Numbered from the stretch's first letter, positions 1 to 7,597 are shown. The stretch is 64,000 bases of DNA from Lancefieldella sp015258835 (GCA_015258835.1 JABZHN010000005.1:39609-103608); one strand, 5' to 3'. Translations and numbers: made by a program. Notes: generated by a model from the sequence alone, not told the origin.

Positions 1-461
1 ATAACACCATTTGTATCCCTGTAGCTATGGGCCTGTTGTATCCATTTGGCATTTCGCTTAACCCTATGATTGGTGCAGCCGCCATGGGCTTCTCGTCAGT
101 CTTTGTTGTATGCAATGCACTGCGCCTGCGTACCTGGAAGCCAAAGAATACCAGCTCAGCAACTCGCCAAGACGCTCATGACACAAAACCAGTCATTGAC
201 GTTCAAACTAAGTCCACAAACGACGCATCCGCGTCACAGAAGGAGGAATCTTATATGGAGAAGAAACTAAACGTAGAGGGCATGTCTTGCCAGCACTGTG
301 CTGCACACGTCACACAGGCTCTTGAGGCTGTCGAGGGTGTCTCTAAGGCAACCGTTTCACTTGACGAGAAGAGCGCTGTAGTTGAGCTATCTTCTGATAT
401 AGCAGACAGTGCATTGGTTGACGCTGTTGTTCAGGCAGGATATGAGGCTACTGTTGCCTAA
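1..461 (+). CDS. copA: Copper-translocating P1B-type ATPase, C-terminal part (5' truncated), with C-terminal HMA domain
   Basis: The frame is open from the left window edge. It begins in the last membrane helices of a P-type ATPase: the NPMIGAAAM stretch and the following SSVFVVCNALRL are typical of the final helix of CopA-type pumps. After a polar linker of about 40 residues a complete heavy-metal-associated domain follows, with the metal site GMSCQHC. Most CopA pumps carry such domains at the N-terminus, so the C-terminal position is notable. Its stop overlaps the stop of the convergent add gene by 14 bases, and its terminator appears to lie inside add (499-546). Role by family: ATP-driven export of Cu(I) across the inner membrane. 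The catalytic part lies outside the window, so substrate assignment rests on the tail and the HMA motif. Confidence 0.85.
   Translation, partial: NTICIPVAMGLLYPFGISLNPMIGAAAMGFSSVFVVCNALRLRTWKPKNTSSATRQDAHDTKPVIDVQTKSTNDASASQKEESYMEKKLNVEGMSCQHCAAHVTQALEAVEGVSKATVSLDEKSAVVELSSDIADSALVDAVVQAGYEATVA
255..461 (+). CDS. copZ: CopZ-like copper chaperone from an internal in-frame start of copA
   Basis: Inside the copA reading frame an AAGGAGG Shine-Dalgarno (about 239-246) stands 8 bases before an ATG. Translation from there would give a free 68-residue protein: one beta-alpha-beta HMA domain with GMSCQHC at residues 9-15, the size of CopZ/Atx1 chaperones. In-frame placement means the same DNA could give both a domain fused to the pump and a separate cytosolic Cu(I) carrier. 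Use of the internal start is an inference from the strong ribosome-binding site. An alternative is that an ancestral separate copZ lost its upstream stop codon and now exists only as a fusion. Confidence 0.6.
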   Translation: MEKKLNVEGMSCQHCAAHVTQALEAVEGVSKATVSLDEKSAVVELSSDIADSALVDAVVQAGYEATVA

Positions 462-1449
462 GGTAGGCAAGTAGACGGTCTTTCTCGCTAGAATCACTAA
501 ATACCGCACGTGCAGCATTTTCAGCAAGCTCACGTGCGGTATTTTTGTCTAGACCGCAGTGCTGCTGCAAAAGCTCAAACTCGCGCGAGAGGGTAGTGTT
601 GGAGACAGTCATGTTGTCCGTGTTGATAGTGATCGTCAGGCCAGCATCAAGCAGTTGCTCAAGCGGGAAGCGCTCTATTGACTCAAAGATGCGCGTTTGA
701 AGGTTGCTGGTAGGGCAAATCTCAAGCGCAACATTTGCAGCTTTAAGGTCCTGGATAACGCCTGTGTCCTCCAAAGAGCGAACACCGTGGCCAATACGTT
801 GTGCGCCAAGTCGAAGCGCAGCCTTGATGCTTTCTGGGCCAGCTGCTTCTCCCGCGTGAATAGTAAAAGGAACATCTTTTCTTTGTGCTTCAGCAAAAAG
901 TGACGAGAAATTCTCTGTGGCAAAGAGCGCTTCTGCTCCTGCTAAGTCTGCTGCTACGACGCCATTTCCAAGGTACGCTGCAGCCAGATCAATTGACTCT
1001 TCATTTTTGTGCTTAAGCGCTTCACCTGTGCCACGCATAGCGCAAATAATGTATGCCGTGTGGAGCGCTGACTGTGGATGCTCTGCATAGAAGTCAGCTC
1101 TACCAGCAAGAGCAGCCTCAAGAACTTCTTGCTGAGAAAGACCTCCTGCAGTAAGACTTCCTGGTGCAAAGCGAGGTTCAGCGTAGAGAATGCCCTCTGT
1201 GTCAAGTTGCTCGTGAAATGCCTTTGCAATCGTACGAATGCCCTGTGCTGACTGCATAAGCTTGAGTGGCAACTCAAACGTTGCAAGATACTGGTTAAGA
1301 TCCTGGCAATGAGCTGGGACTTGCATCTTTTCTTGAAGCTCAGCCAAAGAGAAATCAAGCCCCTCTTCTGCTGCAAGTTGAACTGCGGCAGGAAGTGGGA
1401 TTGATCCATCAAGATGAACATGCAAATCGATAAGAGCACAGGAGCTCAT
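448..1449 (-). CDS. add: Adenosine deaminase
   Basis: The 333-residue metal-dependent hydrolase converts adenosine (and deoxyadenosine) to inosine plus ammonia in purine salvage. Visible signature residues are HVHLDGS near the N-terminus (zinc-binding His-x-His), HAGEA with the third zinc His and catalytic Glu, GHG, CPTSN, and NTDN with the metal-binding Asp. Length is usual for the family. A strong AGGAGG precedes the ATG. It lies 45 bases downstream of the ADP-ribosylglycohydrolase gene on the same strand, so the two probably share a transcript. Its 3' end carries the hairpin that terminates the convergent copA. Confidence 0.93.
   Translation of the reverse strand: MSSCALIDLHVHLDGSIPLPAAVQLAAEEGLDFSLAELQEKMQVPAHCQDLNQYLATFELPLKLMQSAQGIRTIAKAFHEQLDTEGILYAEPRFAPGSLTAGGLSQQEVLEAALAGRADFYAEHPQSALHTAYIICAMRGTGEALKHKNEESIDLAAAYLGNGVVAADLAGAEALFATENFSSLFAEAQRKDVPFTIHAGEAAGPESIKAALRLGAQRIGHGVRSLEDTGVIQDLKAANVALEICPTSNLQTRIFESIERFPLEQLLDAGLTITINTDNMTVSNTTLSREFELLQQHCGLDKNTARELAENAARAVFSDSSEKDRLLAYLRQQ
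499..546 (+). terminator. Rho-independent terminator for copA embedded in add
   Basis: A perfect 14-bp inverted repeat (arms 499-512 and 531-544, AAATACCGCACGTG and its complement) with an 18-base loop is followed by a T-rich stretch on the + strand. It lies entirely within the last codons of add on the other strand. It is the only terminator-like structure after copA. Confidence 0.7.
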
Positions 1450-1494
1450 GGCGCCTCCTACAAGAAACGTATGCTATGGCGCAAAGAGCGCAAA

Positions 1495-2538
1495 CTAGAT
1501 AGCTACATCATACGGTAGGGAAGTGGCGTTTTCCAAATCGTTTGCAAGTTTTTCAAACTGGTATCCATTGACGCGCTCAAGCAGATGCACTTCATCAGGC
1601 AAAACGTCATAGTGAATCTGTGAACAAATAGCGCAGGCAATAGATCCAATGGTATCCGTGTCTCCACCCATCTCCGCAGCTATTCTCGCTGCTTTAGAGA
1701 CTTTTCCTTGTGAGAGCTTTACCACTGCAAGAACTGCAGGGATGGTCTCTATGGTTTCGTAACCACAGCCACAGTAGTCGTAGATGTCCCTTGATGCTGC
1801 TAGGGGAGCCTCAAGGTTTTTGGTACCCTCGCAGAATTCCAATGCCATGATGCACTTTTGATACATGCTAGGCATAGGCATTTGTGTACCAATTTTTGTA
1901 TAGAGCGCTCGGTGTCCGTAGCTTAAAGCAGTTTCAAGAGCGTCCTCTACCGTAAACGAGTTTTCAGAAAGACCTCTGCTTATGGCGGCAACAATCATTG
2001 ATGCGCCCATGATAGCTACGTTGGTTCCGTGCGTGGGAAGTGCAAGCTCAGTAACGCTGTTAATGAGCGCATGTTTGTCTTTCCAACTAACAATTGAAGC
2101 CATTGGCGCACATTTCATGGCGCATCCGTTAGTGGTTCCAAGGCGACCGCATGTTTTAAGCGAGTGGCCAGAAAGTCGATTGGCTAACGCAGCTCTTGTA
2201 GAAGGGCCAACTACCTGGGCAGCGTTTGGCTCTGTTGCCACATAATTTTCTAGTGCATCAAAGTAGCGGGATTGGTTAAAAACTCCCTGGTTATCAATGA
2301 TGTTTTTAGTCAAAATGATTGCATTTGCTGTGTCATCTGTAGTCTGACCTGCGGTAAAAGGTCTTCCAAAAAAGTCATTTTTAGGTGGATTTGAAAGACT
2401 TTGAACTCCATCAGGAAATGCAAAATCGATTTGGTGTGGTGACATCATCTCTGTTGGCATGCCATAGGCGTCGCCATAGGCAAGGGCCGTAAGCATCCTA
2501 TAGAGTTTAATTTTTCTTGCCGTGTTCATGTTACTCAC
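1495..2538 (-). CDS. ADP-ribosylglycohydrolase family protein
   Basis: The 347-residue protein has the ARH/DraG layout: an N-terminal GDAYG segment, TTDDT about residues 66-70, and GGDTDTIGS near the C-terminus, which supply the two-Mg2+ binding aspartates. The family removes ADP-ribose from proteins, nucleic acids or small molecules. No ADP-ribosyltransferase is seen in the window, so the substrate is unknown. Start: GTG at 2538, with an alternative ATG three codons later (2529). The start overlaps the stop of a possible 31-codon upstream ORF (2531-2626). Upstream lies a structured 250-base leader region. Cotranscription with add suggests a link with nucleoside or NAD-derived metabolite salvage, which is inference. 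Confidence 0.85.
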   Translation of the reverse strand: MSNMNTARKIKLYRMLTALAYGDAYGMPTEMMSPHQIDFAFPDGVQSLSNPPKNDFFGRPFTAGQTTDDTANAIILTKNIIDNQGVFNQSRYFDALENYVATEPNAAQVVGPSTRAALANRLSGHSLKTCGRLGTTNGCAMKCAPMASIVSWKDKHALINSVTELALPTHGTNVAIMGASMIVAAISRGLSENSFTVEDALETALSYGHRALYTKIGTQMPMPSMYQKCIMALEFCEGTKNLEAPLAASRDIYDYCGCGYETIETIPAVLAVVKLSQGKVSKAARIAAEMGGDTDTIGSIACAICSQIHYDVLPDEVHLLERVNGYQFEKLANDLENATSLPYDVAI

Positions 2539-2626
2539 GCTTCTTCATGCCAGAAGAACGTGATGTTTTGGCTCTGCAGAGACTATTTTTACCTGCAGAG
2601 ATAAGCTTCTCATAGCAGCATGCCAT
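2531..2626 (-). CDS. Possible 31-residue leader ORF
   Basis: On the minus strand a GAGGGGAG ribosome-binding site precedes an ATG at 2626. The frame ends in TAA at 2533-2531, overlapping the GTG start of the ADP-ribosylglycohydrolase gene in another frame. This layout would allow coupled reinitiation of a gene whose own Shine-Dalgarno is weak. The peptide is short, Cys- and Lys-rich, and unrecognised. It may be only a chance frame. Confidence 0.3.
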   Translation of the reverse strand: MACCYEKLISAGKNSLCRAKTSRSSGMKKRE

Positions 2627-2918
2627 GATTGCTCCCCTCAATTAGATATTCTCTGTCTTTACAGGTTTTTTTACTGTGCCGTAAGGAATGCCTCACTCCT
2701 TAGATCCTTACTTTCCCAGCTTGTAGTCGCAATACAAGCTAGATGGCTCAGACAGAAAATATCTCCCCCAAGTATGTTTAAAGATATCAAATATTTAAGT
2801 ATTACTACAGGGGGTAAGGCTGATTAATCGGCAGACGGTAGCTGAAGAGAGCTTAGAGGTAACTTGCTCACAATAGTGACTACATGCTGTTTTATATTCT
2901 CTCTAACGTAGGGAGCCA
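2627..2918. other. Structured intergenic region between divergent genes
   Basis: No recognisable gene lies between the minus-strand ADP-ribosylglycohydrolase unit and the plus-strand phospholipase C-like gene. Two stem-loops can be drawn: arms 2681-2687/2705-2711 (GTAAGGA/TCCTTAC) and 2718-2725/2733-2740 (AGCTTGTA/TACAAGCT). Both would lie in the 5' leader of the minus-strand operon. No known riboswitch class was recognised. A divergent promoter region is expected here, but I could not place a convincing -35/-10 pair. Confidence 0.4.
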
Positions 2919-2960
2919 TTGCTGGGTAAAATGGATGGTAGCAATCTGAAAGGAATGGAC

Positions 2961-3923
2961 ATGCCCGCAATTTTGACTCATGACTTCTTTGGCAAGGATG
3001 CCTTTGATATAGCTGCAGGCAAACTTGGTTTTTCTACGATGGAAGAGCGAGAAGCTTTTTTGTTGGGCAACCAAGGTCCAGATCCGCTGTTTTATTTAGC
3101 AGCAGATCCGCTGCTACATCGCTACGCTAAATATGCGTCGATTATGCATAAAGAAAAAACGCCCGAACTTCTTCTTTCTATGCGAGACGCAATTGCGCCT
3201 CTGCCACTTAAAGACGTTGCGGTTGCTCGCGCCTATATTGCGGGATTTCTCTGCCACTATATGCTTGATTCCACTGCTCATCCTTTTGTTTATTATTGGC
3301 AGAATATGCTTATCTCTCAAGGTGTTGAGGGCTTGGATGAATCTGCTAAAAATCAAGTACATGCAGAAATCGAGAAGGACCTTGATGAGGCAATTCTTTA
3401 CGCCCATCTTGGTAAAACGGTAGCTACCTATAGGCCTTATAGCGAGGTTTTGAAGGCATCCCTGCATACACTTTACGTTTTGGATAGAGTGTTTTTCTTT
3501 GCGTTGCTATGGACGTATGAAAAACCTACCGATACCAGGATTTTCTCGTCAGCTGCTGTTGATTTTAGGATTATCCAACATCTAGCATATTCGCCAACAG
3601 GTAAGAAGAGAAAGCTCCTTGGTCATCTTGAACGCACCTTTGGTACAAATAGGTTCTCTTTGATTGAGGCGCTCTCTCACGGGGCAAGGGAATCCTCCGA
3701 TTCTGACTTTGATAACAGAGCAGGAAATGAGTGGACTGATCCTTTTACGGGAGAGGTGCGCAAAGAGAGCTTCTGGGATTTGTATGACCATGCGCTGGCA
3801 AATGTGCCGTATGCACTTGACGTTTTCTTCTCGCCAGACTTTAATCTTGATACTGCAAAAGAGCTTACGCAAAATCTGAACTTTGATGGTCAGACGCTTG
3901 CAGATGAAGGTTCGACAGAATAG
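2961..3923 (+). CDS. Zinc-dependent phospholipase C family protein
   Basis: The protein is about 320 residues long and begins MPAILTHDFFG, the usual opening of this Actinobacteria/Firmicutes branch of the zinc-dependent phospholipase C fold. It continues with GNQGPDPLF and HYMLDSTAHPF, which carry Asp/His residues of the type that bind Zn. I chose the ATG at 2961 because GAAAGG lies 7 bases upstream; in-frame TTG (2919) and ATG (2931, 2955) starts are alternatives. No signal peptide is visible, so a cytoplasmic or membrane-peripheral role is more likely than a secreted toxin. The substrate is not predictable. The metallophosphatase gene follows after 6 bases, suggesting an operon. Confidence 0.75.
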   Translation: MPAILTHDFFGKDAFDIAAGKLGFSTMEEREAFLLGNQGPDPLFYLAADPLLHRYAKYASIMHKEKTPELLLSMRDAIAPLPLKDVAVARAYIAGFLCHYMLDSTAHPFVYYWQNMLISQGVEGLDESAKNQVHAEIEKDLDEAILYAHLGKTVATYRPYSEVLKASLHTLYVLDRVFFFALLWTYEKPTDTRIFSSAAVDFRIIQHLAYSPTGKKRKLLGHLERTFGTNRFSLIEALSHGARESSDSDFDNRAGNEWTDPFTGEVRKESFWDLYDHALANVPYALDVFFSPDFNLDTAKELTQNLNFDGQTLADEGSTE

Positions 3924-3929
3924 GTTTTT

Positions 3930-4709
3930 GTGGCAACGTACGTTTTTTCTGATATACACGGTCATGTGGAGCCGCTAAGGCGTGCTCTAGAGCGTATTAA
4001 TCCAACCGAGTCAGACGTGTTCTATTGTCTTGGTGACATGATTGACCGTGGCCCTAGCTCGCTTGCCACTATAAAGACAATTCGCGCGCTTCCTAACTGT
4101 ACCGTTTTAATGGGCAATCATGAGCAGCTTGCGCTGCAAGCGTTGGACCCAGAAGCCGATATTGAAGCCCAGTTTATGTGGCAGATTAACGGGGGAGAGG
4201 CAACGCTTGCTGAGCTCAAGACGCTTTCTGAAGAAGAATATAGTGAGCTGATTGACTGGCTGCAGGCACTTCCTTTGTACGCCACCGTTGAGGTCCAAGG
4301 CAGAGATTTTGTTCTGGTACATGCGGGCATAAAGTCTAATGGCGTTCCCTTGCCAACTGCCTGGGATAAGGCTTCTTTGGAGCAGTATTTAAGCAAGCAG
4401 TCTGAAAATGATCTTTTGTGGATTCGTGAAGAGTTTTGGCAATATCCAACGGATTTCCGCACGTCAGAAGCAGCGTATCCCGTTGTAATTTGTGGCCATA
4501 CACCCACTCCTTTGTTAGCAAGTTTTGGTGCAAAAAACTTGAATCGCAGTGCCACTACTCCTGATGGCCTTGCGCAATGGGTGCAGTCAGATGGCGATAA
4601 GTGGGGAATTGACACAGGCACTACAGGTGGAGCCGGCTATGGCCAAGTAACTGTACTGCGCCTTGATGATTTGCAGGAGTTTGTTGAGCCGCTGCAAGAA
4701 GGCGAGTAA
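3930..4709 (+). CDS. Metallophosphoesterase / serine-threonine phosphatase-like protein
   Basis: This 259-residue calcineurin-like phosphoesterase shows the ordered metal-binding motifs DIHGH (about residue 8), GDMIDRGP (about 36), GNHE (about 62), a VHAG histidine near 132 and GHTP near 190. These are the hallmarks of PP2A-like and ApaH-like phosphatases with a dinuclear metal site. Likely activity is phosphoprotein or dinucleotide/small phosphoester hydrolysis in the cytoplasm. It starts with GTG six bases after the phospholipase-like gene and ends two bases before the glycosylase gene. Confidence 0.85.
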   Translation: MATYVFSDIHGHVEPLRRALERINPTESDVFYCLGDMIDRGPSSLATIKTIRALPNCTVLMGNHEQLALQALDPEADIEAQFMWQINGGEATLAELKTLSEEEYSELIDWLQALPLYATVEVQGRDFVLVHAGIKSNGVPLPTAWDKASLEQYLSKQSENDLLWIREEFWQYPTDFRTSEAAYPVVICGHTPTPLLASFGAKNLNRSATTPDGLAQWVQSDGDKWGIDTGTTGGAGYGQVTVLRLDDLQEFVEPLQEGE

Positions 4710-4711
4710 TC

Positions 4712-5269
4712 GTGGTTGTGAAGATGCCACGGACCGCCGGCGATGCTGCCAAAACTGCGCTTACGCATGTAGAGAACACGCTCGATCCTATCATCTTTCC
4801 CGATTCTCGTGTGCTGCTTTTGGGATCAATGCCTAGTCCCAAATCTAGAGAAATTGGCTTTTACTTTGGCAATCCTCAGAATAGATTCTGGCGCGTAGTT
4901 GCCGCGTTATATGGCGAGAAACCCCTCAAGTCCATCCCTGAAAAGATTGACTTCTGTAAAAGACATCATCTTGCTCTCTGTGATGTTCTTAAGGCTTGTG
5001 ATATTAAGGGTGCAAGTGATGCTTCTATTGCAAATCCGATTCCACACAATATTGGCGCTCTTATTCAAGATTCATCAATCTGCGCCATTTTTACACTTGG
5101 TGGGACGGCAACAAAATTTTATAAGCGCTACACCGAGCAACAAACTGGTATTTCTGCACGTCAACTACCTTCTACAAGTCCCGCTAACGCACGTATGTCA
5201 GTTGAGGATTTGGTGGAGGAATTTTCCATTATCAAAAAATTTACCAATTGTGAGTTGACAATATCCTAG
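4712..5269 (+). CDS. DNA-deoxyinosine glycosylase (uracil-DNA glycosylase superfamily)
   Basis: The 185-residue protein of the UDG fold contains LLLGSMPSPKSRE, FYFGNPQNRFWRV and a C-terminal LPSTSPANAR, matching the bacterial hypoxanthine-DNA glycosylase branch. This branch excises deaminated purine (hypoxanthine) or uracil in base-excision repair. Start: GTG two bases after the upstream stop; an ATG lies four codons in. The segment before LLLGSMPS is about 20 residues longer than in the compact members, so the ATG may be the true start. The stop overlaps the operator-like palindrome of the next promoter. Confidence 0.82.
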   Translation: MVVKMPRTAGDAAKTALTHVENTLDPIIFPDSRVLLLGSMPSPKSREIGFYFGNPQNRFWRVVAALYGEKPLKSIPEKIDFCKRHHLALCDVLKACDIKGASDASIANPIPHNIGALIQDSSICAIFTLGGTATKFYKRYTEQQTGISARQLPSTSPANARMSVEDLVEEFSIIKKFTNCELTIS

Positions 5270-5282
5270 TTGTGACTAGGAT
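5255..5282 (+). promoter_or_regulatory. Promoter with operator-like palindrome, amino-acid ABC importer
   Basis: A perfect TTGACA (5255-5260) is followed 16 bases later by TAGGAT (5277-5282). A perfect 8-bp inverted repeat, ATCCTAGT-N4-ACTAGGAT (5263-5270/5275-5282), fills the spacer and overlaps the -10, the usual place for a repressor site. It also overlaps the stop codon of the upstream glycosylase. The regulator is unknown. Confidence 0.55.
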
Positions 5283-5289
5283 TATACGC

Positions 5290-5473
5290 ATGCGAATTAT
5301 GGCTACGACATACACTGCACTTTGTGCATGCACCGCGATGTGTCTGGTGCCCGGGTCACATACGACCAGGGTGTAATTGTCGCTGAGCAAAATTTTCCTG
5401 GTACAGACTCGGGCGTAAAGCTATTTTGTAACTCTTGTGTGAGTATTCGCACATCCCGAGAGGATTTATTCGC
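5290..5473 (+). promoter_or_regulatory. Structured 5' leader with possible SD-sequestering hairpin
   Basis: About 185 bases lie between the predicted promoter and the first permease start. Pairing options include TGCAC-TTT-GTGCA (5316-5328), CTGGT/ACCAG (5344-5348/5365-5369), and CTCGGG/CCCGAG (5408-5413/5455-5460). The last arm includes the first bases of the GAGAGG ribosome-binding site (5458-5463), so pairing would block translation. No known riboswitch consensus (lysine, glycine, T-box) was recognised. Confidence 0.4.
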
Positions 5474-6127
5474 ATGGACTGGAGCTTCATAGGGGAACAC
5501 CTCCCGCTGTATGCAGAAGCTGCAAAAATAACGCTTACTATCTCTTTCTTTGGAGTTCTCTTCTCGCTTATCGTTGGTTTGATAAGTGCTCAGATTTCGC
5601 TGACAAAAATTCCTGTTTTAAGTCAGCTTAATGCTGTTTATGTTGAGCTTTCCAGAGGAACACCCCTGCTTATTCAGCTGTTTCTTATCTACTTTGGTCT
5701 AACTAAAATTGGTCTCAAAATGGATGCAGAAGTAGCTGCTGTTGTGGGTTTAACGTTTCTTGGTGGCTCCTATATGGCAGAGGTATTTCGCGCAGGCTTT
5801 GAATCAGTTGCAGCTATTCAGTTTGAATCTGCAAAGGTTTTGGGCCTCTCAAAGATTCAAGCGCTCCAGCATGTAATTCTTCCACAGGCACTTTCTGTAG
5901 CAATTCCAGGCCTTGTTGCTAACGTCATTTTCTTGATTAAGGAATCTTCCGTTGTTTCCGGCATTGCCCTTGCAGATTTGATGTATGTAACCAAGGACAT
6001 TATTGGCATGCAATACGACACTACAGAAGCTCTCTTTATGCTGGTAGTTGCCTATGTGATTATCCTTGTTCCTATTTCTTTGTTTGGTAGCTGGCTGGAG
6101 AGGAGGCTTGACTATGCCCGTCGATAA
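5474..6127 (+). CDS. Amino-acid ABC transporter permease (HisM/GlnP family), first subunit
   Basis: This inner-membrane permease of about 217 residues belongs to a polar amino-acid importer. It has the N-terminal LPLYAEAAKITLTIS region typical of HisM/GlnP permeases, the SRGTPLLIQLF segment, and the ATPase-contacting EAA loop (ESAKVLGLSKIQALQHVILPQA). Five or so hydrophobic helices are visible. ATG at 5474 is preferred over the in-frame GTG at 5435 because GAGAGG lies 10 bases upstream. The 3' end overlaps the second permease by 14 bases. Confidence 0.9.
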   Translation: MDWSFIGEHLPLYAEAAKITLTISFFGVLFSLIVGLISAQISLTKIPVLSQLNAVYVELSRGTPLLIQLFLIYFGLTKIGLKMDAEVAAVVGLTFLGGSYMAEVFRAGFESVAAIQFESAKVLGLSKIQALQHVILPQALSVAIPGLVANVIFLIKESSVVSGIALADLMYVTKDIIGMQYDTTEALFMLVVAYVIILVPISLFGSWLERRLDYARR

Positions 6128-6791
6128 CATTTTGCTGCAGGACGGAGTGATAACGCGCCTTCTTGGAGGTCTTGCAACAACGGTGCATATTGGCCTTATC
6201 TCCGTGGCGCTTTCTATTCCTCTTGGTGTTCTCGTTGGACTTTTTATGACATCCAACAACAAGGTTGTTCGCGCAATTCTTCGTGTGTACCTTGAGATTG
6301 TTCGTGTTATGCCTCAGCTAGTGCTGCTCTTTGTGGTGTTCTTTGGTACTTCTGAATGGTTTGATGTCAACTTTGATGGTATTGAAGCGTCAATTGTGGT
6401 TTTTACCTTCTGGGGAGCTGCCGAGCTTGGAGACCTGGTACGAGGGTCGTTGGAGTCAATTCCAGCGTCTCAGTATGACGGCGCGTTTGTACTTGGTCTT
6501 TCTCGCCAGCAGACGTTCTTTAAGGTCATTCTGCCCCAGGCTTTCAAGCGTCTTTTGCCACCAGCCATTAATCTGATTACGCGCATGATTAAGACAACGT
6601 CACTTTGTAATCTGATTGGCGTGGTTGAGCTGCTCAGAGTTGGTAGCCAGATCACCGATTTCTATCGCTTCAAGTTTCCAACTGACGGAGCACTTTGGAT
6701 TTACGGAGCTATTTTCTTCCTGTATTTTGCCGCCTGCTTCCCACTTTCGTATCTTTCACGCAGGCTTGAGAGGAGCGCCTCACATGAGTAA
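6114..6791 (+). CDS. Amino-acid ABC transporter permease, second subunit
   Basis: This is the second permease of the importer, about 225 residues, with ATG at 6114 preceded by AGGAGG and overlapping the first permease gene by 14 bases. It has the same family architecture: an N-terminal LLGGLATTVHIGLIS helix, EIVRVMPQLVLLF, and the EAA loop GAFVLGLSRQQTFFKVILPQAF. The two permeases probably form the heterodimeric pore. The gene carries one exact copy of the dispersed TTCTCGCC octamer (6500) within the Ser-Arg-Gln of the EAA loop. The stop overlaps the ATPase start by 8 bases, implying translational coupling. Confidence 0.9.
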   Translation: MPVDNILLQDGVITRLLGGLATTVHIGLISVALSIPLGVLVGLFMTSNNKVVRAILRVYLEIVRVMPQLVLLFVVFFGTSEWFDVNFDGIEASIVVFTFWGAAELGDLVRGSLESIPASQYDGAFVLGLSRQQTFFKVILPQAFKRLLPPAINLITRMIKTTSLCNLIGVVELLRVGSQITDFYRFKFPTDGALWIYGAIFFLYFAACFPLSYLSRRLERSASHE

Positions 6792-7539
6792 CACCGTTTT
6801 AGCAGTTAAGGACCTCACTAAGGTATATCCCTCAAGCGAGAAGCCCGTGCTTAACAAGATTTCGCTCTCCATCAATAAAGGCGAGGTAGTTGTGGTGTTG
6901 GGACCTTCCGGTTGCGGTAAGTCCACCCTGCTTCGCGCCATTGTTGGCTTGGAAGGTATCCAAGGGGGAGAAGTGCTTCTCCACGATCAGGTTATTTCTG
7001 GTCAGAAGAGGGAAAGCGCCGCTGCAGGCATTGGTATGGTTTTTCAAAGCTATGACTTGTTCCCCAACATGACGGTTTTGAAAAACGTAACCCTGGCTCC
7101 TCTGGTAGTGCAGAAGCGCTCAGAGGATGAGGTATTGGCACAGGCAGAAGAGCTGCTGCGTCGAGTAGGGTTGTGGGAGAAGAAAGATGCCTATCCATCA
7201 GCTCTTTCCGGCGGTCAAAAGCAGCGTGTGGCAATTGTACGTGCGCTGATGACTAACCCTGAGGTACTTTTGCTGGACGAGATTACCGCAGCTCTTGACC
7301 CTGAGATGGTCCACGAGGTTTTGCAGGTAGTTATGGAGCTAGCAGAGCAGGGAATGACCATGCTGGTGGTAACTCACGAGATGCGCTTCGCTCAAGCAGT
7401 TGCTGATCGTGTCATTTTGATTGATCGGGGACACATCGTAGAAGAGTCGTCCGATGCACAAGAGTTTTTCTCGGCACCTAAAACAGAGAGGGCACAAGAG
7501 TTTTTGCGCACCTTTGAATTTGAACGTGTACATAAGTAA
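6784..7539 (+). CDS. Amino-acid ABC transporter ATP-binding protein
   Basis: This 251-residue ATPase powers the importer. Motifs in order are Walker A GPSGCGKST (about residue 40), Q-loop VFQSYDLFPNMTV, signature LSGGQKQRVAI, Walker B LLLDEITAALDPE, and the H-loop VVTHEM. It matches the GlnQ/HisP group. Start: ATG 6784 with GAGAGGAG upstream. The frame is open further upstream, but that extension would lie inside the second permease gene and has no family counterpart. The binding protein gene follows after 58 bases. Confidence 0.93.
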   Translation: MSNTVLAVKDLTKVYPSSEKPVLNKISLSINKGEVVVVLGPSGCGKSTLLRAIVGLEGIQGGEVLLHDQVISGQKRESAAAGIGMVFQSYDLFPNMTVLKNVTLAPLVVQKRSEDEVLAQAEELLRRVGLWEKKDAYPSALSGGQKQRVAIVRALMTNPEVLLLDEITAALDPEMVHEVLQVVMELAEQGMTMLVVTHEMRFAQAVADRVILIDRGHIVEESSDAQEFFSAPKTERAQEFLRTFEFERVHK

Positions 7540-7597
7540 ACAATGTGTTTTTGCACGTAGATGATGTAGTAATTGATACAACTTGTTAGGATTTGAA

